Shown piece by piece: positions 12,353 through 24,442 of a stretch of DNA of 64,000 nucleotides. Where the stretch lies: positions 6,461,151 to 6,525,150 of the forward strand of contig CM035235.1 of the NCBI GenBank assembly GCA_020226215.1, written 5' to 3'. The notes beneath the pieces were generated by a model. It worked only from the letters and a program-made list of their open reading frames with translations, was not told the origin of the DNA and made no database searches. Position numbers and translations under genes: made by a program. How positions within the stretch are numbered: the first letter of the stretch is position 1; each line of letters opens with the position of its first letter. Source of the stretch: Sindora glabra. Lineage: Eukaryota > Streptophyta > Magnoliopsida > Fabales > Fabaceae.

Positions 12353-13960
12353 ATGGAGATTTTTCCTTGTACAAGTAGCAGCAGACGTTATTGTGATACC
12401 CATTGGACAAGTGGTGCGTGATTTGTGCCTTTACAACGCCAATATACGGAGTTAAAAGAGAGAGCTGACAAGATCCAGATTGCAAGAGTTCGCATTCAAA
12501 GATTGGTTGAAGCTGAAGAAATAAATGAAAAAACAAATTTTTAATGCTGAGCTGAACTGGCTGAAGGAACTGGATGAGATCACTAGAGACTCAAGGCTAC
12601 TTTTTGAAGATTCACACCTTGAGAAGGTAGGATGCTCCAAATGCTCATTTCCTAATTTGTTTGGGAAGTATAAACTGAGTAAGAAAGTGAGGAAGGTGGC
12701 ATATGATGTTGCTGATTTGCCAAGAGAAGGGAGTTTTGATAGAATTGGGTACAATAGTGCTATAGACAGATGCTTCACTTTTGTTGCTAGTCATTTTATG
12801 CACTTCGAGTCAAGGTTGCCAATCATGAATGAGATTATGCATGCTTTGGCTGACCATGAAGTAAGCAAAGTCGGAATTTATGGAATAGGTGGTGTGGGTA
12901 AGAGCATCCTAGTGGAATGAATTGCTGCAAAAGTTCTTCAAGATAATTTTTTTAATAAAGCAGTCAAGATATCAATAACTCAGTGCAGGCCTGCAAAAAT
13001 TCAAGATGAGATTGCAAATCAATTGGATTTGAAATTCACTAAGGAAATTGTGTTTTAAATGAAATGGAAACTCAAAAAGATTTCAAAGCTGAAGTTTTAG
13101 GTGAACAAGAAGCATGGTGCTTGTTTGAAGTCATGGCTGGGGATGTTGTTAAAGATACCAGTTATCAAGATGTAGCAAGTGAACTAGCCAAGACATGCGC
13201 ATGTTTGCTGGTTAACATGGTGACGTTAGCAAAGGCTTTAAAAAATAAGGGGATTCCCATTTGGGAAGATGACTTGAGCAAGCTAGCAAGAGTTGAGAAC
13301 AATGATTTGCATAAGATAACATATTCAGCTTTGGAGTAGAGTTACAGTCAAGTGGAGAGTGATCGAGTAAAGGCACTATTTTTTCTTTGTGGTGTGGTGG
13401 GACCACAACTTTTAGTTGGAGACTTGTTGAAATGTGTAATGGGTTTGGGTGTATTCAAACACATGAATTACATGGAAGGGCCAAGAAACAGACTTTCAGA
13501 ATGATTAGTTTTTTAAAGGCCTGTATTTTACTGCTTGAAGATGACGACACAAGTCCAGAGTTTGTTAAAATGTATGACATTGTTCATGAAGCAGCAATCT
13601 TGGTTGCATATAGGTATGAATATGCTTTCATAATGAAAGAGAACTTTGAGTTGAAAGAATGGTTGATAACAGATTTGCTTAAAATGTGCCCTGGCTTCAT
13701 CTGTATTATTAAAAAACTACTTGAAAGGTTTGACTGCCTATAATTAAGTTTCTGTACTAGATACTGCTAACAATCACTCTTTGGAAATTTCCATTTTTGA
13801 GAAAATGGGAAAACACTAACTGTTAGATTTAACTTGGACACGTTAGCCACATCAAGCTGTTCTGTAGCAAACCTTCAAACATTGTGTTTGCATCAATGGG
13901 AAATATTCCTCGAATAGGAGACTTGAAGAATTAAAAAATTATTAGATCTTTTAGTCTTCC
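12353..13960 (+). pseudogene. CC-NB-ARC resistance gene relic, left arm (copy 2)
   Basis: The probable original ATG is at 12,353. The CC region is readable only by changing frame near 12,400 and at 12,535. The P-loop region reads GIGGVGKSI and is followed by an in-frame TGA at 12,918. Near 13,045 about 200 bases are missing relative to the other copies, removing the kinase-2 and RNBS-B motifs and joining the region after the P-loop directly to the one after RNBS-B. A further stop lies at 13,337 and a frame change follows. The MHD-position motif reads VKMYDIV. A first LRR relic is visible at about 13,790-13,960. Clearly non-functional as a receptor. Confidence 0.85.
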
Positions 13961-14156
13961 ATATAAGAATTGACTAGTAAAACAGTACTTTCATTTTACC
14001 TTTTATCTTTCCTTTTATGTTCCACTAATAATGTTCAAATTAATATCCACAAGAAAAAATATAAAGGAATGAAATACATAGAATGCTAATATAAGGATGC
14101 AAATTCTGTGCAATTAGTTTGACTTAAACTTTTTTTTTTTCCTTAACATTTGACAG

Positions 14157-15461
14157 GTTTGGAGAGGATGAAGGAATCACTCAAAAAGTCAATGAAATCA
14201 TACAAAGTGGTCCTTTGCATGTCATTGGTCATCCAGTTGGACTGACATCTTGTGTAAAAGAAGTAATCTCACTTCTAGATCTTCAGTCCAGTTATGATGT
14301 AAACATTGTAGGAATTTATGGAATTCGTGGAGTAGGCAAATCAACAATTGCTCGAGTTGTGTATAATTTGATTGCTAACGTATTTGGAGACTCATGTTTT
14401 TTTGCTGATGCTGGTGAAAATGCAAGTACTCATGGCCTTGTTCATCTCCAAGAGGCACTTCTTTCTGACATACTTGGGAAGAATGATATCAAGGTACGAC
14501 ATGTAAACAGAGGAATTTCAATAATACAAACTTGGGTTAGAACAAGAAAAGTTCTTTTGATTCTAGATAATATTGACAAACTAAAGCAGTTACAATCAGT
14601 GGCTGGGGGACTTGACTGGTTTGGTCCTAGGAGCAGAATTATTGTTGCAACAAGGGATAAAGATCTGCTACTTGTTCATGGGGTTGAAAAAATTTATGAT
14701 GTTGAGAAATTCAATCATGAAGAAGCTCTTGAACTATTTACTTGGATTGCCTTCAAAGTTGAAAAGATGGATCCAAGTTACATGGATATTTCAAACCATG
14801 TAATACTTAATTCCAATGGCCTTCCATTGGCTTTGGAAATGGTATGTTCGAAGTTGTTTGGTAAGAATGTAGAAGAGTGGAAACATTATTTGAGAATCCT
14901 AGAAGAAAGGTTAAGGAAGTATTTGAAGCAGGCTACAACGGGTGGGATGAAGATGAGAAAGAAATTTTGATTGACATCATAACACAGGCAGCACTATCTT
15001 CCACTTCCTTTCTTAATGGATTCTATGATGTTTTCTTATGTTTTAAAGGAGAGACCCGATACAACTTTGCCTCTCACCTGTACCATGCTCTTAAACAGAA
15101 GGGAATCAAAACTTTCACGGATGAGGAGCTCAAAGGAAGAGAGAAAATTTCACCTACTCTCCACAAGGCAATTGAAGAGTCAAGACGTGTCATTATTGTA
15201 TTCTCTAAAAAACTTTGCCTTCTCAACATGGTGCCTTGATAAATTTGTCAAGATCCTTGAGTGCAAAAAGTGCAAAGATTGACTGGTTTTGCCATTGTTT
15301 TACAATGTGGATCCATAAGAAGTACGGCATCGATCAGGAAGATATGCAGAAGCATTAGCTAAACATGAGGAAAGATTCAAAGATGACATGGAGAAGGTAC
15401 AACAGTGGAGGCTGGTCTTGCATGAAGCAGCTAACTTGTCTGGTTTGCATTTGAAATATGG
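14157..15461 (+). pseudogene. NBS-TIR exon relic, left arm
   Basis: The exon follows an acceptor CAG at 14,154-14,156 and ends at a donor GGTAAAT (15,461/15,462), the usual TIR-to-NBS intron position of TNL genes. It encodes a TNL-type NB-ARC first: HPVGL, P-loop GIRGVGKST, kinase-2 KVLLILDNID, RNBS-B GPRSRIIVATRDKDLL and GLPLALE. A TIR domain follows directly (YDVFLCFKGETRYNF onward). Breaks are a frame change near 14,880, another near 15,210, and stops near 15,280 and 15,315. The TIR motif that carries the NADase glutamate reads STWCLDKF, with Lys where Glu is expected. It mirrors the open right-arm frame at 30,752-32,011. Confidence 0.85.
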
Positions 15462-15696
15462 GTAAATCCTTGCCATTTCTCTTGTTTTTACTTATTTATA
15501 TTTTTCTTTTACTTGTTTGTCCTATACTTTCCATATTAACATATAACAGAATAATGGAAAGGGAACAAAGTATGCTACCCTCTGTGAACGTGTTCTACTT
15601 TGTGTAAACTTATGTGCTTTTGAAATCTGGAGTTTTAAATTAGACATGAATTTGGTGTATTTTGTTTAGTTTTACAAAATTTTGTTGATTCAACAG

Positions 15697-15990
15697 GTAT
15701 GAATATGAATAAGAATTTATTCAAAGAATTGTTGAAAATGTTGCTGAAAAGAGTGAAGCTAGGACTTTATTATTCAGTAGGATTGGAATATCAGGTATGA
15801 GAAGCATCCTCCGCATTTTTGACTTTGGGTCTGGTGATGTTCAAATGTTGAAGGAATACATAGAAAAGGTAGAAGTGGCAAAACAACAATCACTTAAATA
15901 TTAGATAATCCGCTCAGTTGATCACTTTGAAGGTCTAAGTCTTCTCATTGATGAAGAAGATTGGCCAAGGACAACTGCAATAAGGCATCT
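15697..15990 (+). pseudogene. start of a second TNL NBS exon, left arm
   Basis: After an acceptor CAG at 15,694-15,696 the frame reads YEYE, a stop, then EFIQRIVENVAEKSEA, the typical linker at the start of a TNL NBS exon. It degenerates into GSGDVQMLKEYI where the P-loop segment should be, and ends in a T-rich tract at about 15,990. It shows that the TIR above once had its own NBS downstream. Confidence 0.65.
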
Positions 15991-16239
15991 TTTTTTTTTT
16001 TTCTTTTTCTTTGGGGAAATATATGGAAAGAAAGATCTTAGGCTTAGAACTGACCCCCCACCCAAAAAAAAAAAAAAAAGAACAATAAAAACTGTAGGAG
16101 TTTCAAAAAGTAGCCGGAGGGGTTGACTGGTCTGTTTCCAGGAGAAGCATCTTTATAAAAATATAAATACATTAGCCCATGATTCTTTCCCTAACATAGA
16201 GTAGTTAGTAGTTTGCAATCTTAATAACTTGGACAGGTT

Positions 16240-16545
16240 ATGCTATAGGCCCCGTGCAGTTAATCCTTTGGGCAAATTCAGAGATGTCCAAGTCAAAAAC
16301 TGTAATGAATTGAATTATCTATTCCGTTGTTCAACGGTTGACAGGCTTTTCCAACTCCTTGATATTGAAGTTTCAGAATGCAGATGTACAAAATAAGATT
16401 GTGTCAATAGAAAGCAACAAAAAAATGATATGACAAATACAATTTTAGTTTTATCGATTGGAATTTTTAACTTCACAACTATTACCGATGCTTAAATTTT
16501 TTGCTTTAATGAGTCGACTTCTTCAACAAACAAGCCAAAGAACAG
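16240..16545 (+). pseudogene. CNL C-terminal LRR relic
   Basis: The frame reads FRDVQVKNCNELNYLFRCST followed by VDRLFQLLDIEVSECR, the pattern of C-terminal LRRs in RPS5/At4g27190-type CNLs (L-x-x-L-x-V-x-x-C repeats with a CST step). It continues weakly as MLKFFALMSRLLQQTS. It lies on the same strand as the left-arm CNL relic, with the NBS-TIR unit between, so it is probably the tail of that CNL. Stops and a shift are present. Confidence 0.6.
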
Positions 16546-16559
16546 GAAGCTGTTATTTG

Positions 16560-17530
16560 TATTCCCGTGCCATTATTAGGCATGTAGTGCTCCTTTCATT
16601 TTTTACTTTCTCGTTTTCCCTCTTATTTGATATGGTTGTGTGATGTATTAGTGAAGGTATTTTCTGTTAGTAATATTCATTTGAACCATACCTCAGATGG
16701 GCTGGTGGTTGATTCAAGTTTATGCTTCCGGGGGTCATATGGCTGTCCCTTCTTCCTTCTCTTCTTTCTCTTGTGATTAGTATGCAAATCTGTATAATCT
16801 TGCGGGTGCAAGATATCAGGCAGCAGGGAACCAAACTAACTGTTCTTGCTGTCCTGATTCACATTGTTGTTCATTCAGTTTGTGGTGGTTTCAACTGTGG
16901 CAAATGAGTCTTCACTTATTAAAGATTGTCAGCGGCATATTGTTGGTATCAAATTAGGCCTCTTTGATTTATTATTTTGGGATTTAACATTCATTCTACT
17001 CATATTGTAGAGTATGTATTATAATATTGGTTTTGTTTCTCCAAAACTGGTCTTAGTGTAATAAAATTTTGCCATGTGTAGCTTAATTGAAACTTGCAAC
17101 GATTGGTTATCTTATTTTTTGCTCCTGTAATGAAAATCTACCAATACTGCTTGGCTTGAGCTTGCTATTGGCATGCTTTCTTCAATTCTTATTCCCTTGG
17201 AAAATTAGTCCAATTTGAGTTTTAATCTGCTGTGGTAAGATGTTCAGTTCCTCAGCATACATTGATCTCATTGTTATTTGCAATGTGAGCATCATCTACA
17301 AGGATGAATTTCTACGAGACGTCATCTGAAAGTCATCATCTTCTACGAAACGTTTTTGTAGCATTCTCCACCCACCATCCCGACATTCTAAACATTTTCC
17401 TTGTGATTACAAGAAATCAATCCTCTTCCCTTCAAAAAGAATAAAATCATTTCTTCTTTTTTCATGGCCAGTCTATATTGTCGGTTATCTTATGCTAAAT
17501 CTCTTGTCAAATAAACAATCATAAGCTGAT
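16560..17530. other. unassigned, moderately complex DNA
   Basis: Base composition is less AT-rich than the flanks, suggesting old gene sequence. A short open stretch at 16,722-16,907 has no recognisable motif. AATAAAA at 17,061-17,067 could be a polyadenylation signal. No family could be named. Confidence 0.3.
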
Positions 17531-17535
17531 TTCAG

Positions 17536-18018
17536 TACTGTTTATGGGCCTGACTTTCCTAAAGAGGGCAGGGACGCAGAAGACGACAAGACCCTTGATC
17601 CATTCGACTCCCTCCAAACTATATTGAGCTACAATCTACCAGAAGACACAAGGATCTTTGTTCTTCGATTTCACACTTCAACATGAAATCAATATCAGGC
17701 AATGATTAGTACGTCTCTAAAGAGCAAACTAGACAATCGATCAGTTGATTTTAACTAATTTTCATAGCTCCGAGTCTAAAAGAAGTTAAGAATGACTTCA
17801 CTCTTGATTTTCCTGATAAACCAGTGCAAAAAAATTGGAGCTTTAGCATCTGGGCTTTCTTCGAAGACAATTCAATCTTACAAGTTGAGGAAAATAGAAT
17901 TAGTACAAGGAGACTAATAGAAGAAAGGAAGCAAAATCTGCTGGATGTCCAACAAGTCACAAGTGAGAGGCAAAAACGAGTTGCCTACTCTCCATCTCCG
18001 ACTGCAAAGCATCCTTGA
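17536..18018 (+). other. two exon-like open stretches of unknown gene
   Basis: The first stretch follows an acceptor-like TTTCAG and stays open to TGA at 17,683; it contains VYGPDFPKEGRDAEDDKTLD and an acidic, non-repetitive composition. The second follows a possible acceptor TCATAG (17,762-17,767) and is open for 83 codons to TGA at 18,016; it contains FPDKPVQKNWSFSIWAFFED and ends in SPSPTAKHP. The composition is protein-like and unlike neighbouring AT-rich DNA. I do not recognise the family. They may be remnants of one gene, possibly its last exons. Confidence 0.4.
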
Positions 18019-18918
18019 TAATATTTTTTTGTGACAAATTTCCATAGAAAATTAAAAAATAAAATAAAATTCAACCGATTGTTTTAACTTGTTCAAATAA
18101 TTTCTTTGCCATGTAGCAATGATCTTGACCATCCAAATCTGTTTTACACATATCATACAGTAAATCCCTATTTTTACCGTAAAAACCTCCATACAGCAGT
18201 TTGAAAAGGGAACTATCATTCCTGTCATTGCAGCTAGCAAGCCCTACCACAATGAGAGTTTAATTACTGATTCAAACAATTAAATAAATGCTACACTGAA
18301 AGTCAAACATCAAGGATTGAACCAACATTTAGTAGCTGTTTTCTTTGCGGACTAGCTGCATACTGGTTCCCATATATAAAATGTCCAATAAATACCCAAC
18401 TACCAATTGCCTATTTCTCAAAGAAGCACAGAAGAATTTCAAGCTTTCAAGAAGATGAATAATTTCCGGGAGAGAAGATAGATTGAGAGAGAAAAAAATG
18501 GAAGTATACTAGCAGTTGATGTTCATCTTCTTTGGACTAGAATTGGAGAATGGGAAATAAAATTGTGGAAATCTTTGTGTTGTGCACGAGAGCAAATAGG
18601 GATGGAGTTGAATGAATTATGAAAGTAAAGAAATTGGGTTAATATTATCTGTTTGACAAGAAAAAATGGTGAAAGTATAAACCAAACAGTGGATATGGAG
18701 AAGATACAAGTCGAAGTGTATTTTTTTTTTCCAGAATTCCATTTTTGTTGAATATCAAGAGTTGCTATTTTTGTAGTGACTGAGATTCAAAATGAGAGAT
18801 TTTACACCAGCAGATTCCAATTAGCGGAGTATTTATTGCATGTTGAATTTGTATATTCCAAAATCATTATAGATTCTCTCACGTTGTCCCGACTTCTCAT
18901 TGTTTTGCCCTTCCATCC

Positions 18919-18999
18919 TGCAACGAGGCAGCTCACTGGCTCGCAAGTCCTTCTGAAAGGGGTTATGTATATCGATTTCCTTTTCATTCTGCCATCTTG
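18919..18999 (+). pseudogene. RNase H-like C-terminal fragment
   Basis: The frame reads CNEAAHWLASPSERG, resembling the end of plant RNase H-like domains (N-x-A-A-D-W-L-A-K). It is repeated in better form at 19,877-19,963. The pair suggests a duplicated remnant of a non-LTR retrotransposon or RNase H-like gene. Confidence 0.35.
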
Positions 19000-19876
19000 T
19001 GATAACCAAGGTTCAATATTGCGGTTTGCAACTGCAGTGTTGGACTAGATATGGTTGCTGTCTTCGAAGCACAAGGGCTTCAAAATTTTAGACGTAATCA
19101 TGCCGGATAGTGGTATGCCTTAGGTACTTCAAAATAAGTTTCGAGTACGTGTTTAAATACATAAAAATTAAAAATTAGATACTTAAAGAATATGCGCTGG
19201 ATACATATTTTCTTTGATGAATGAGAGTTAAAAATTATTTTTTAGTAATAATCATGAAATAAATTATAAAATTAATATTCTTAAAATTTAAAGACATTCT
19301 TTGCTTCACTTTTTACTTTTATATTTAGGAACTTCTTTTTGAATTACAACAATTTCTATGTCGATTTGATTATGATTGATAATATGTTTTATAACGCTAT
19401 AATTTTTTGTGTAATGTTACTTTCAATTACATATTTAAATAATATAATTTTAATTTTCATATTATATATTTTGTTGTACCCATATCCTAATTTTTTAAAA
19501 AGTATTGTACTAAAGTGAGTTTCTCACCGGAAATGATACTTGTACCTGTGCAACATAGGCTACTATGGACTGCATTGCAACCGTAAGTTTGCACTGTAAC
19601 AGCACTAGTTTCTCACCTTTGTTTGCAATTTTATCAAGGATAATGTTATGATCAATTTGATTTTTTAAGAGATTGAATATTTTATTATTAAATTATTATT
19701 TTTTAAAATTTAAAATAAATAAAATTAAATTAAAAATATAAAATTTAATGTATTAAACACGATTCAACAATGGAAATATTTAATTCTAAAACTTCCCCTA
19801 ACATTATACTTTTATTAATCACAATATCATTACAACCATTATTTAAAACTATGATCGACTTAATTTTACTATGCAA

Positions 19877-19963
19877 TCCTACGACAAGGCAGCTGACTGG
19901 CTTGCCAAGTCCTACCGAAAGCGGTGTCTAGTTTCCAAACCGCCACCCCTCTTTAGGAGTTAG
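19877..19963 (+). pseudogene. RNase H-like C-terminal fragment, second copy
   Basis: The frame reads DKAADWLAKSYRKRCLV and then PPPLFRS before TAG at 19,961, matching the usual tail of RNase H-like domains in plant LINE-derived proteins. The shared segment with 18,919-18,999 covers about 40 bases of clear similarity. The rest of the domain is missing. Confidence 0.45.
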
Positions 19964-20152
19964 GACGCGTCTATTATTCCCCCTTAGTTTGTCCGTTGAC
20001 GCTCTTCATGGGAAAAAGGAATATTTGTTTCCTAAAAATCCACGTGGCGAAATTTTAAAGTAAGATATATGTAGACTTTAAAGCAACCCGCCTCTCCTCA
20101 GAATTTCATAACCAGGCACTGGTTCATGGCTGCTTGACTTGCCATTGCCTGG

Positions 20153-20515
20153 AAAAAGCACTGAATTCTTGATTCATATTGCTTCCGAATTGCTTAGACT
20201 TCTTTGGAGTTAGTGGACTTAGATGAAGGAGAGTAAGCCTCTTAGATTCCTTATTTTGTTTATCATTATTTCGTCTCTGTATAGAGGTTGCTGCTTTTGC
20301 TCTTGTTGTATGCAGAGAAAATAAGGCGAGAAAGAAGAAAGATTATGCAGTTTCATTAGCCTTCTGAGTTCAGATTTCAACTGGAATTAGACTTAGCTGA
20401 AGGAGAGAAGAGTTTCAGCTTACTTGTTATCTGTGTTTTCTGTTTCAGTGGTGCTTTCACACAAAAAATATTCAAGATAAGGAAAAAGAACAGAAAATTT
20501 GAATAAGATTTTTTT
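20153..20515 (+). repeat. copy of a resistance-gene 5' segment (inverted match to 34,927-34,565)
   Basis: From AAAAAGCACTGAATTCTTGA to GAAAATTTGAATAAGATTTT the sequence is a close inverted match of 34,927-34,565, which lies directly upstream of the right-arm CNL leader. The DNA is relatively GC-rich, with CTTTGGAGTTAGTGGACTTA and GTATAGAGGTTGC, and is likely promoter plus first non-coding exon. No CNL follows here; the match stops at 20,515. Confidence 0.75.
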
Positions 20516-22330
20516 TTGTTAATTATGTATATTTGCTCATCTTAAGTCACTATTCTTTAAAGGTTGTAACTTTTTAGGTGACTTGCAAATAACAATCTTC
20601 CTCAGCGGTAGAATGAACTTAAAACCTTGATATGTTGCTACAATAATTCATAACAGATCATTGTATATATGATGATGATTTAACTTAGGTTCTTCTATTT
20701 TCTGAGTTTATTATTAGTTTTTTTTAAGAGTTTAGGGTTTCTATTGCAAATGAAGAGATTTGTTCTCTAACTTTTGTTCTTTTGTGGGTGATTATTAGAT
20801 AATATATTCAATATTATTGTTTGCTGTTATATTCGAAAAATCTAAGTTATGCGATGTTAAGGTTTTATTCCATACTTATTTCCTTCTTTTGATTTATTTT
20901 TATTTTTTTCTCTAAATCCAAATGCATAACTAGGTTTTCTTTTAGCTGATATTATTTTTTTGCTTTGATTTTATACTTTCTTTTCGTCTCTTTTTTTTAT
21001 ATGGGTGCATAATTTTTTTTCATCCTTATTTAAGCCTTTAAACTTTAAATGTTTTACTTTCTTTTATTATTTTTTACTTATCTACATAAAAGGACATCTT
21101 GTATTAGTTGTTATTTTTTATAATTATGTTTAGTTTCATCAAAGCTTATTTGTTAAATAATGTATTTGAAGTCATGTAAGTTGCTAAAATGTTTAATTAG
21201 GATCATTAATAAAGGTTGTCATATTTGTCTTTCATGTTTTCTACATGAAAAGTGTAGTTCATCAATGGTAGTCTTTGTAAGGTAGGAAAGCAATGCATAG
21301 TCTAAGTGCTTAATTGCATTTTGAGGCCTTGTAGCATATTTTGGTTTCTGTTAATGTTATATATGTTGTCTATTGTGCTTAGTTCACTTGTTATGAAGAT
21401 ACTAGCAAATTTGGTTGTTTATTTCATTGTTGTCCCTATTATTATATTAGATTGACTTTTTTTCATCCATATGGATATGCCTTGAGTTGTTTTGAATTTT
21501 AGCCTGTAATATTGTAGTATATTTCAAGTCTTCAATATTACACAAGTGATGCATGTGAAAATTGATAAATAAAAGTAATTTGATTAAATAATAAAAGTAA
21601 AGGGATAATAATGTATGTTAGTCACTTTTTGAAGCATGAAAGATTTTAAATAAAGACTATAATTCAATTTTTTCACTTCAGTAAGTATTTAATTGAAGAT
21701 TTACAAACATATTTTAATTATTTTATTGGTTCAAAATAATTTTGTTTTTAAAGAAAACCTATTTTTCAAATTTAATTTTTTTGACATTTTTATTGGTCCT
21801 ACTATATCATATTGATTTTACTAGTTTTATACATTACATTGGTTTTTTGCACTTATTGCTTTTCTACATGTTACTAAGTTTTTGCATCATTGTTATTTTT
21901 TGAATTTCTTTATTTTTTTATTCTACTTGTTTTATGCATTACATTGGATTTTTACACTTTACTATTTTTTGCATATTATTGATTTTTTGCATTGTTGATG
22001 GTTTTGCAATTTTATAATTCTATTGGTTTTTTATTGCATCCCATTAATTTTATTAGTTTTATGCATTACATTATTTTTTCTGCATTTTATTACTTTTCTT
22101 GCATTCTTACTAGCATTTTACAATATGCCATTTATGACTTGTCCATTGAATAATTGAATTTTATATATAGGTTGTTCTTAAAGTTATGAGCAATTAATGA
22201 TATCAATGGATAATTGTAGTTTTCTATTTATATAATATGAAATGTTTTATTATAATTGTAAATGTGTATTCATTCTAACTAATTATAATGAAAGTCCAAC
22301 ATATTAATGTGTTCATTTTATGTCCGCATA
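20516..22330. other. intergenic DNA before the hAT relic
   Basis: T-rich, with no convincing frame. It includes a degenerate repeat block at 21,780-22,110. It may contain the 5' part of the hAT element, whose terminus was not recognised. Confidence 0.4.
21780..22110. repeat. degenerate TTTTGCATTACATTGG repeats
   Basis: The phrases ATGCATTACATTGGATTTTT, ATACATTACATTGGTTTTTT and ATGCATTACATTATTTTTTC recur at roughly 120-base steps, interspersed with TTTTTGCA motifs. It may be subterminal sequence of the adjacent hAT element. Confidence 0.5.
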
Positions 22331-22376
22331 ATTGATATTTCAATTTCTTTTTTTTTTTTTTTGGGTTTCATCTAGC

Positions 22377-24442
22377 ATGGATCCACCAAGTGCCATTAAA
22401 AAAAGACCAATAAACTTATCATTTAACTCTACACTAACAAACATTCCAATTAACCTTTCACCAATACAATGCAATGAAGTAAGCCCTTCTACAAAATCAA
22501 TGAAAGTTAAATCCAAAAATAAAGGAAAAGAAAAGATTGCCTTACTTAACATTGTCAAGATGAAGCTAAAAGCAAAAAGGCAACTCGATGCAAATGGGAG
22601 TAAGAAAACTATCATGGCATAAGATCATTTCACTATAGTTTTGGACATTGAGAACAATATTCCTATAACTACATGCAAATATTATAGTAAGAAATATTTT
22701 TGTCACTCTAAGAATCAATGCACATCTAACATGAATGCTCATCTTATAGTTTGTCCAAAATTCCTATCTGCATTATTATTTAATTCTAAGCAATTTGTCA
22801 GTAATTTTCAACCAAAAAAAAAGGGTGGGTCTAATATGGTAGCTGCATCATAAAAAATGTGATGTTTCTACTTGTAAGATAGCTTTGCCCAATTTTATCA
22901 TTATAAATGAATAACATCTTAAGGTGATAAAAGGGTGGGGGTTTAAGTATTTATGCTCTAAGCTTTAGCCATAAATTTGCTTACCATCCTAAAAATACTA
23001 TAGCTAAAGATTGCTATCAACTCTTTGTAAATGAAAAAATTAAGTTAAGGAATTTTCTTAGGTCTAATTATGCTAGATTTGTATAATAACTAATTATTGG
23101 ATATCAATTCAAAATTTAAACTACATAATTATAATTACACATTTCATAAATAATCAATGGGCATTATAAAAAAATTTCTTAACTTCTGCCAAGTTCCTAA
23201 TTACAAAGGGGAAATTATAAGGAAGAAAATAAAGCCATGTTTGCATGATTAGAAAATTAGGAGTATGTTTATAGTGGCTATAAATAATACAAGCTCTAAT
23301 GATGTTACTTTCTTATACTTAAAAAAAAAAGGGAATTATGAGTATTAAAAGGATAGTTTTAGATGGATAGCATATTCATGTTAGGTTTGTGTAGATATTA
23401 TAAATCTAATTATGAATAATGGTTTGAAAAAGATGCATACATCAATATATGCTATAAGATGAGTTAGATTTTTCCTATTAAAGCTCACAAAGTTCAGGCA
23501 TTGTATTAAGTAATCTAAGATAACATTATCAAGCCCTGTACATCTTGATGTTCTAGCTAAATGGAACTTAACATACTTAATACTAGAAGATGTTGTAAAG
23601 TTTCAAATGGCATTTGTAAAGCTTGAAGATAGTGCAACAAGCCATGTTAGCTACTTTGATGAGAGTCCACCTTCTTATGTGGATTGAACTAATGTCAAAA
23701 TTTTTATCAATTTCTAAAGATTTTCTATGATTTCTATGGAGTTGTGTGGTACATCAGATGTAACTTTAAAAGGAGCCTTTCCATAGGTTACTTTGATCCA
23801 AGGTGAGTTCTTAAAGTAGTCTAGAGTGGTATGGCTATAAAGATGAAAAACAAGTTTGATAAATATTAAGAGAATATAGAAAAGTTTAATTCACTGTTGT
23901 ATATTGCTAATATTCTTGATTCTAAGTACAAAATATCCTACTTAAAATGATTATTTGATGATAACTTTAATCTATTAATTACTTCTAACTTATTGTCCAA
24001 GGTCAAGAAAGATTTTATATAAGTTATATAGGTGGTATTATGCCTTGTATGAGGCAAAGGAAGTAACTTTAGAGGCCAATCAATTATTAACTGTAGTTGA
24101 TAGTGAACCACAAGAAGACAAACTAGCTTACAAAGCAAGAACAATTACCTTTAAGTTATACCTCAAGGAGAAAGACTCAATTGAAGCAAAAAATGAGGCT
24201 AAAAGGTATCTAATAGAACTATGCATTAATGTTAATAATGGATTCAATGTTTTAGAGTAGTGGAAGGTTAATTCTTCAAGGTTTTTTATTTTTCCCATGC
24301 TCCTCAAATATGTTCTTGCTATCCTTGTTTCAACAATAGCATCTAAGTCCACTTTCAACATTAGTGGACAAGTATTAGATTATATCAATCCTTACTTTCT
24401 CCAAAAATGGCTAAGGGACTTATATATGCATAGAACTTGTTA
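22377..24442 (+). pseudogene. hAT-family transposase relic (zf-BED, dimerisation domain)
   Basis: The ATG at 22,377 opens a Lys-rich N-terminus followed by a BED-like finger: DHFT, then CKYYSKKYFC, then HLIVC. A stop replaces the usual Trp before DHF and the second Cys of the first pair is Tyr. Further on are hAT core phrases: KWNLTYLILEDVVKFQ (23,560-23,610), YFDESPPSYVD, LYEAKEVTLEANQ (24,040), then a C-terminal dimerisation block at 24,235-24,440 with WKVNSSRF, LAILVSTIASKSTF and SGQVLD. Many stops and frame changes lie between. The enzyme would excise and insert hAT DNA in the nucleus; this copy cannot be active. Element ends were not found. Confidence 0.8.

Larger units (their letters stand above)
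9107..15990 (+). repeat. left arm of a large inverted duplication
   Basis: Reading this arm forward against the window's reverse complement from about 49,435 down to 30,225 gives continuous collinear similarity. Checked anchors: 9,107-9,590 with 49,435-48,975; 10,030-10,525 with 48,930-48,480; 10,550-11,590 with 35,905-34,960; 12,353-13,960 with 34,032-32,250; 14,157-15,990 with 32,051-30,225. Differences are point changes, small indels, the MITE at 9,597-9,922, and the MULE and nested MITEs found only in the right arm. Confidence 0.85.

Noticed and set aside
20516..22330. A third CNL gene following the 5' segment at 20,153
   Set aside because: No CC or NB-ARC phrases occur downstream in any frame; the sequence changes to T-rich DNA and then hAT sequence.
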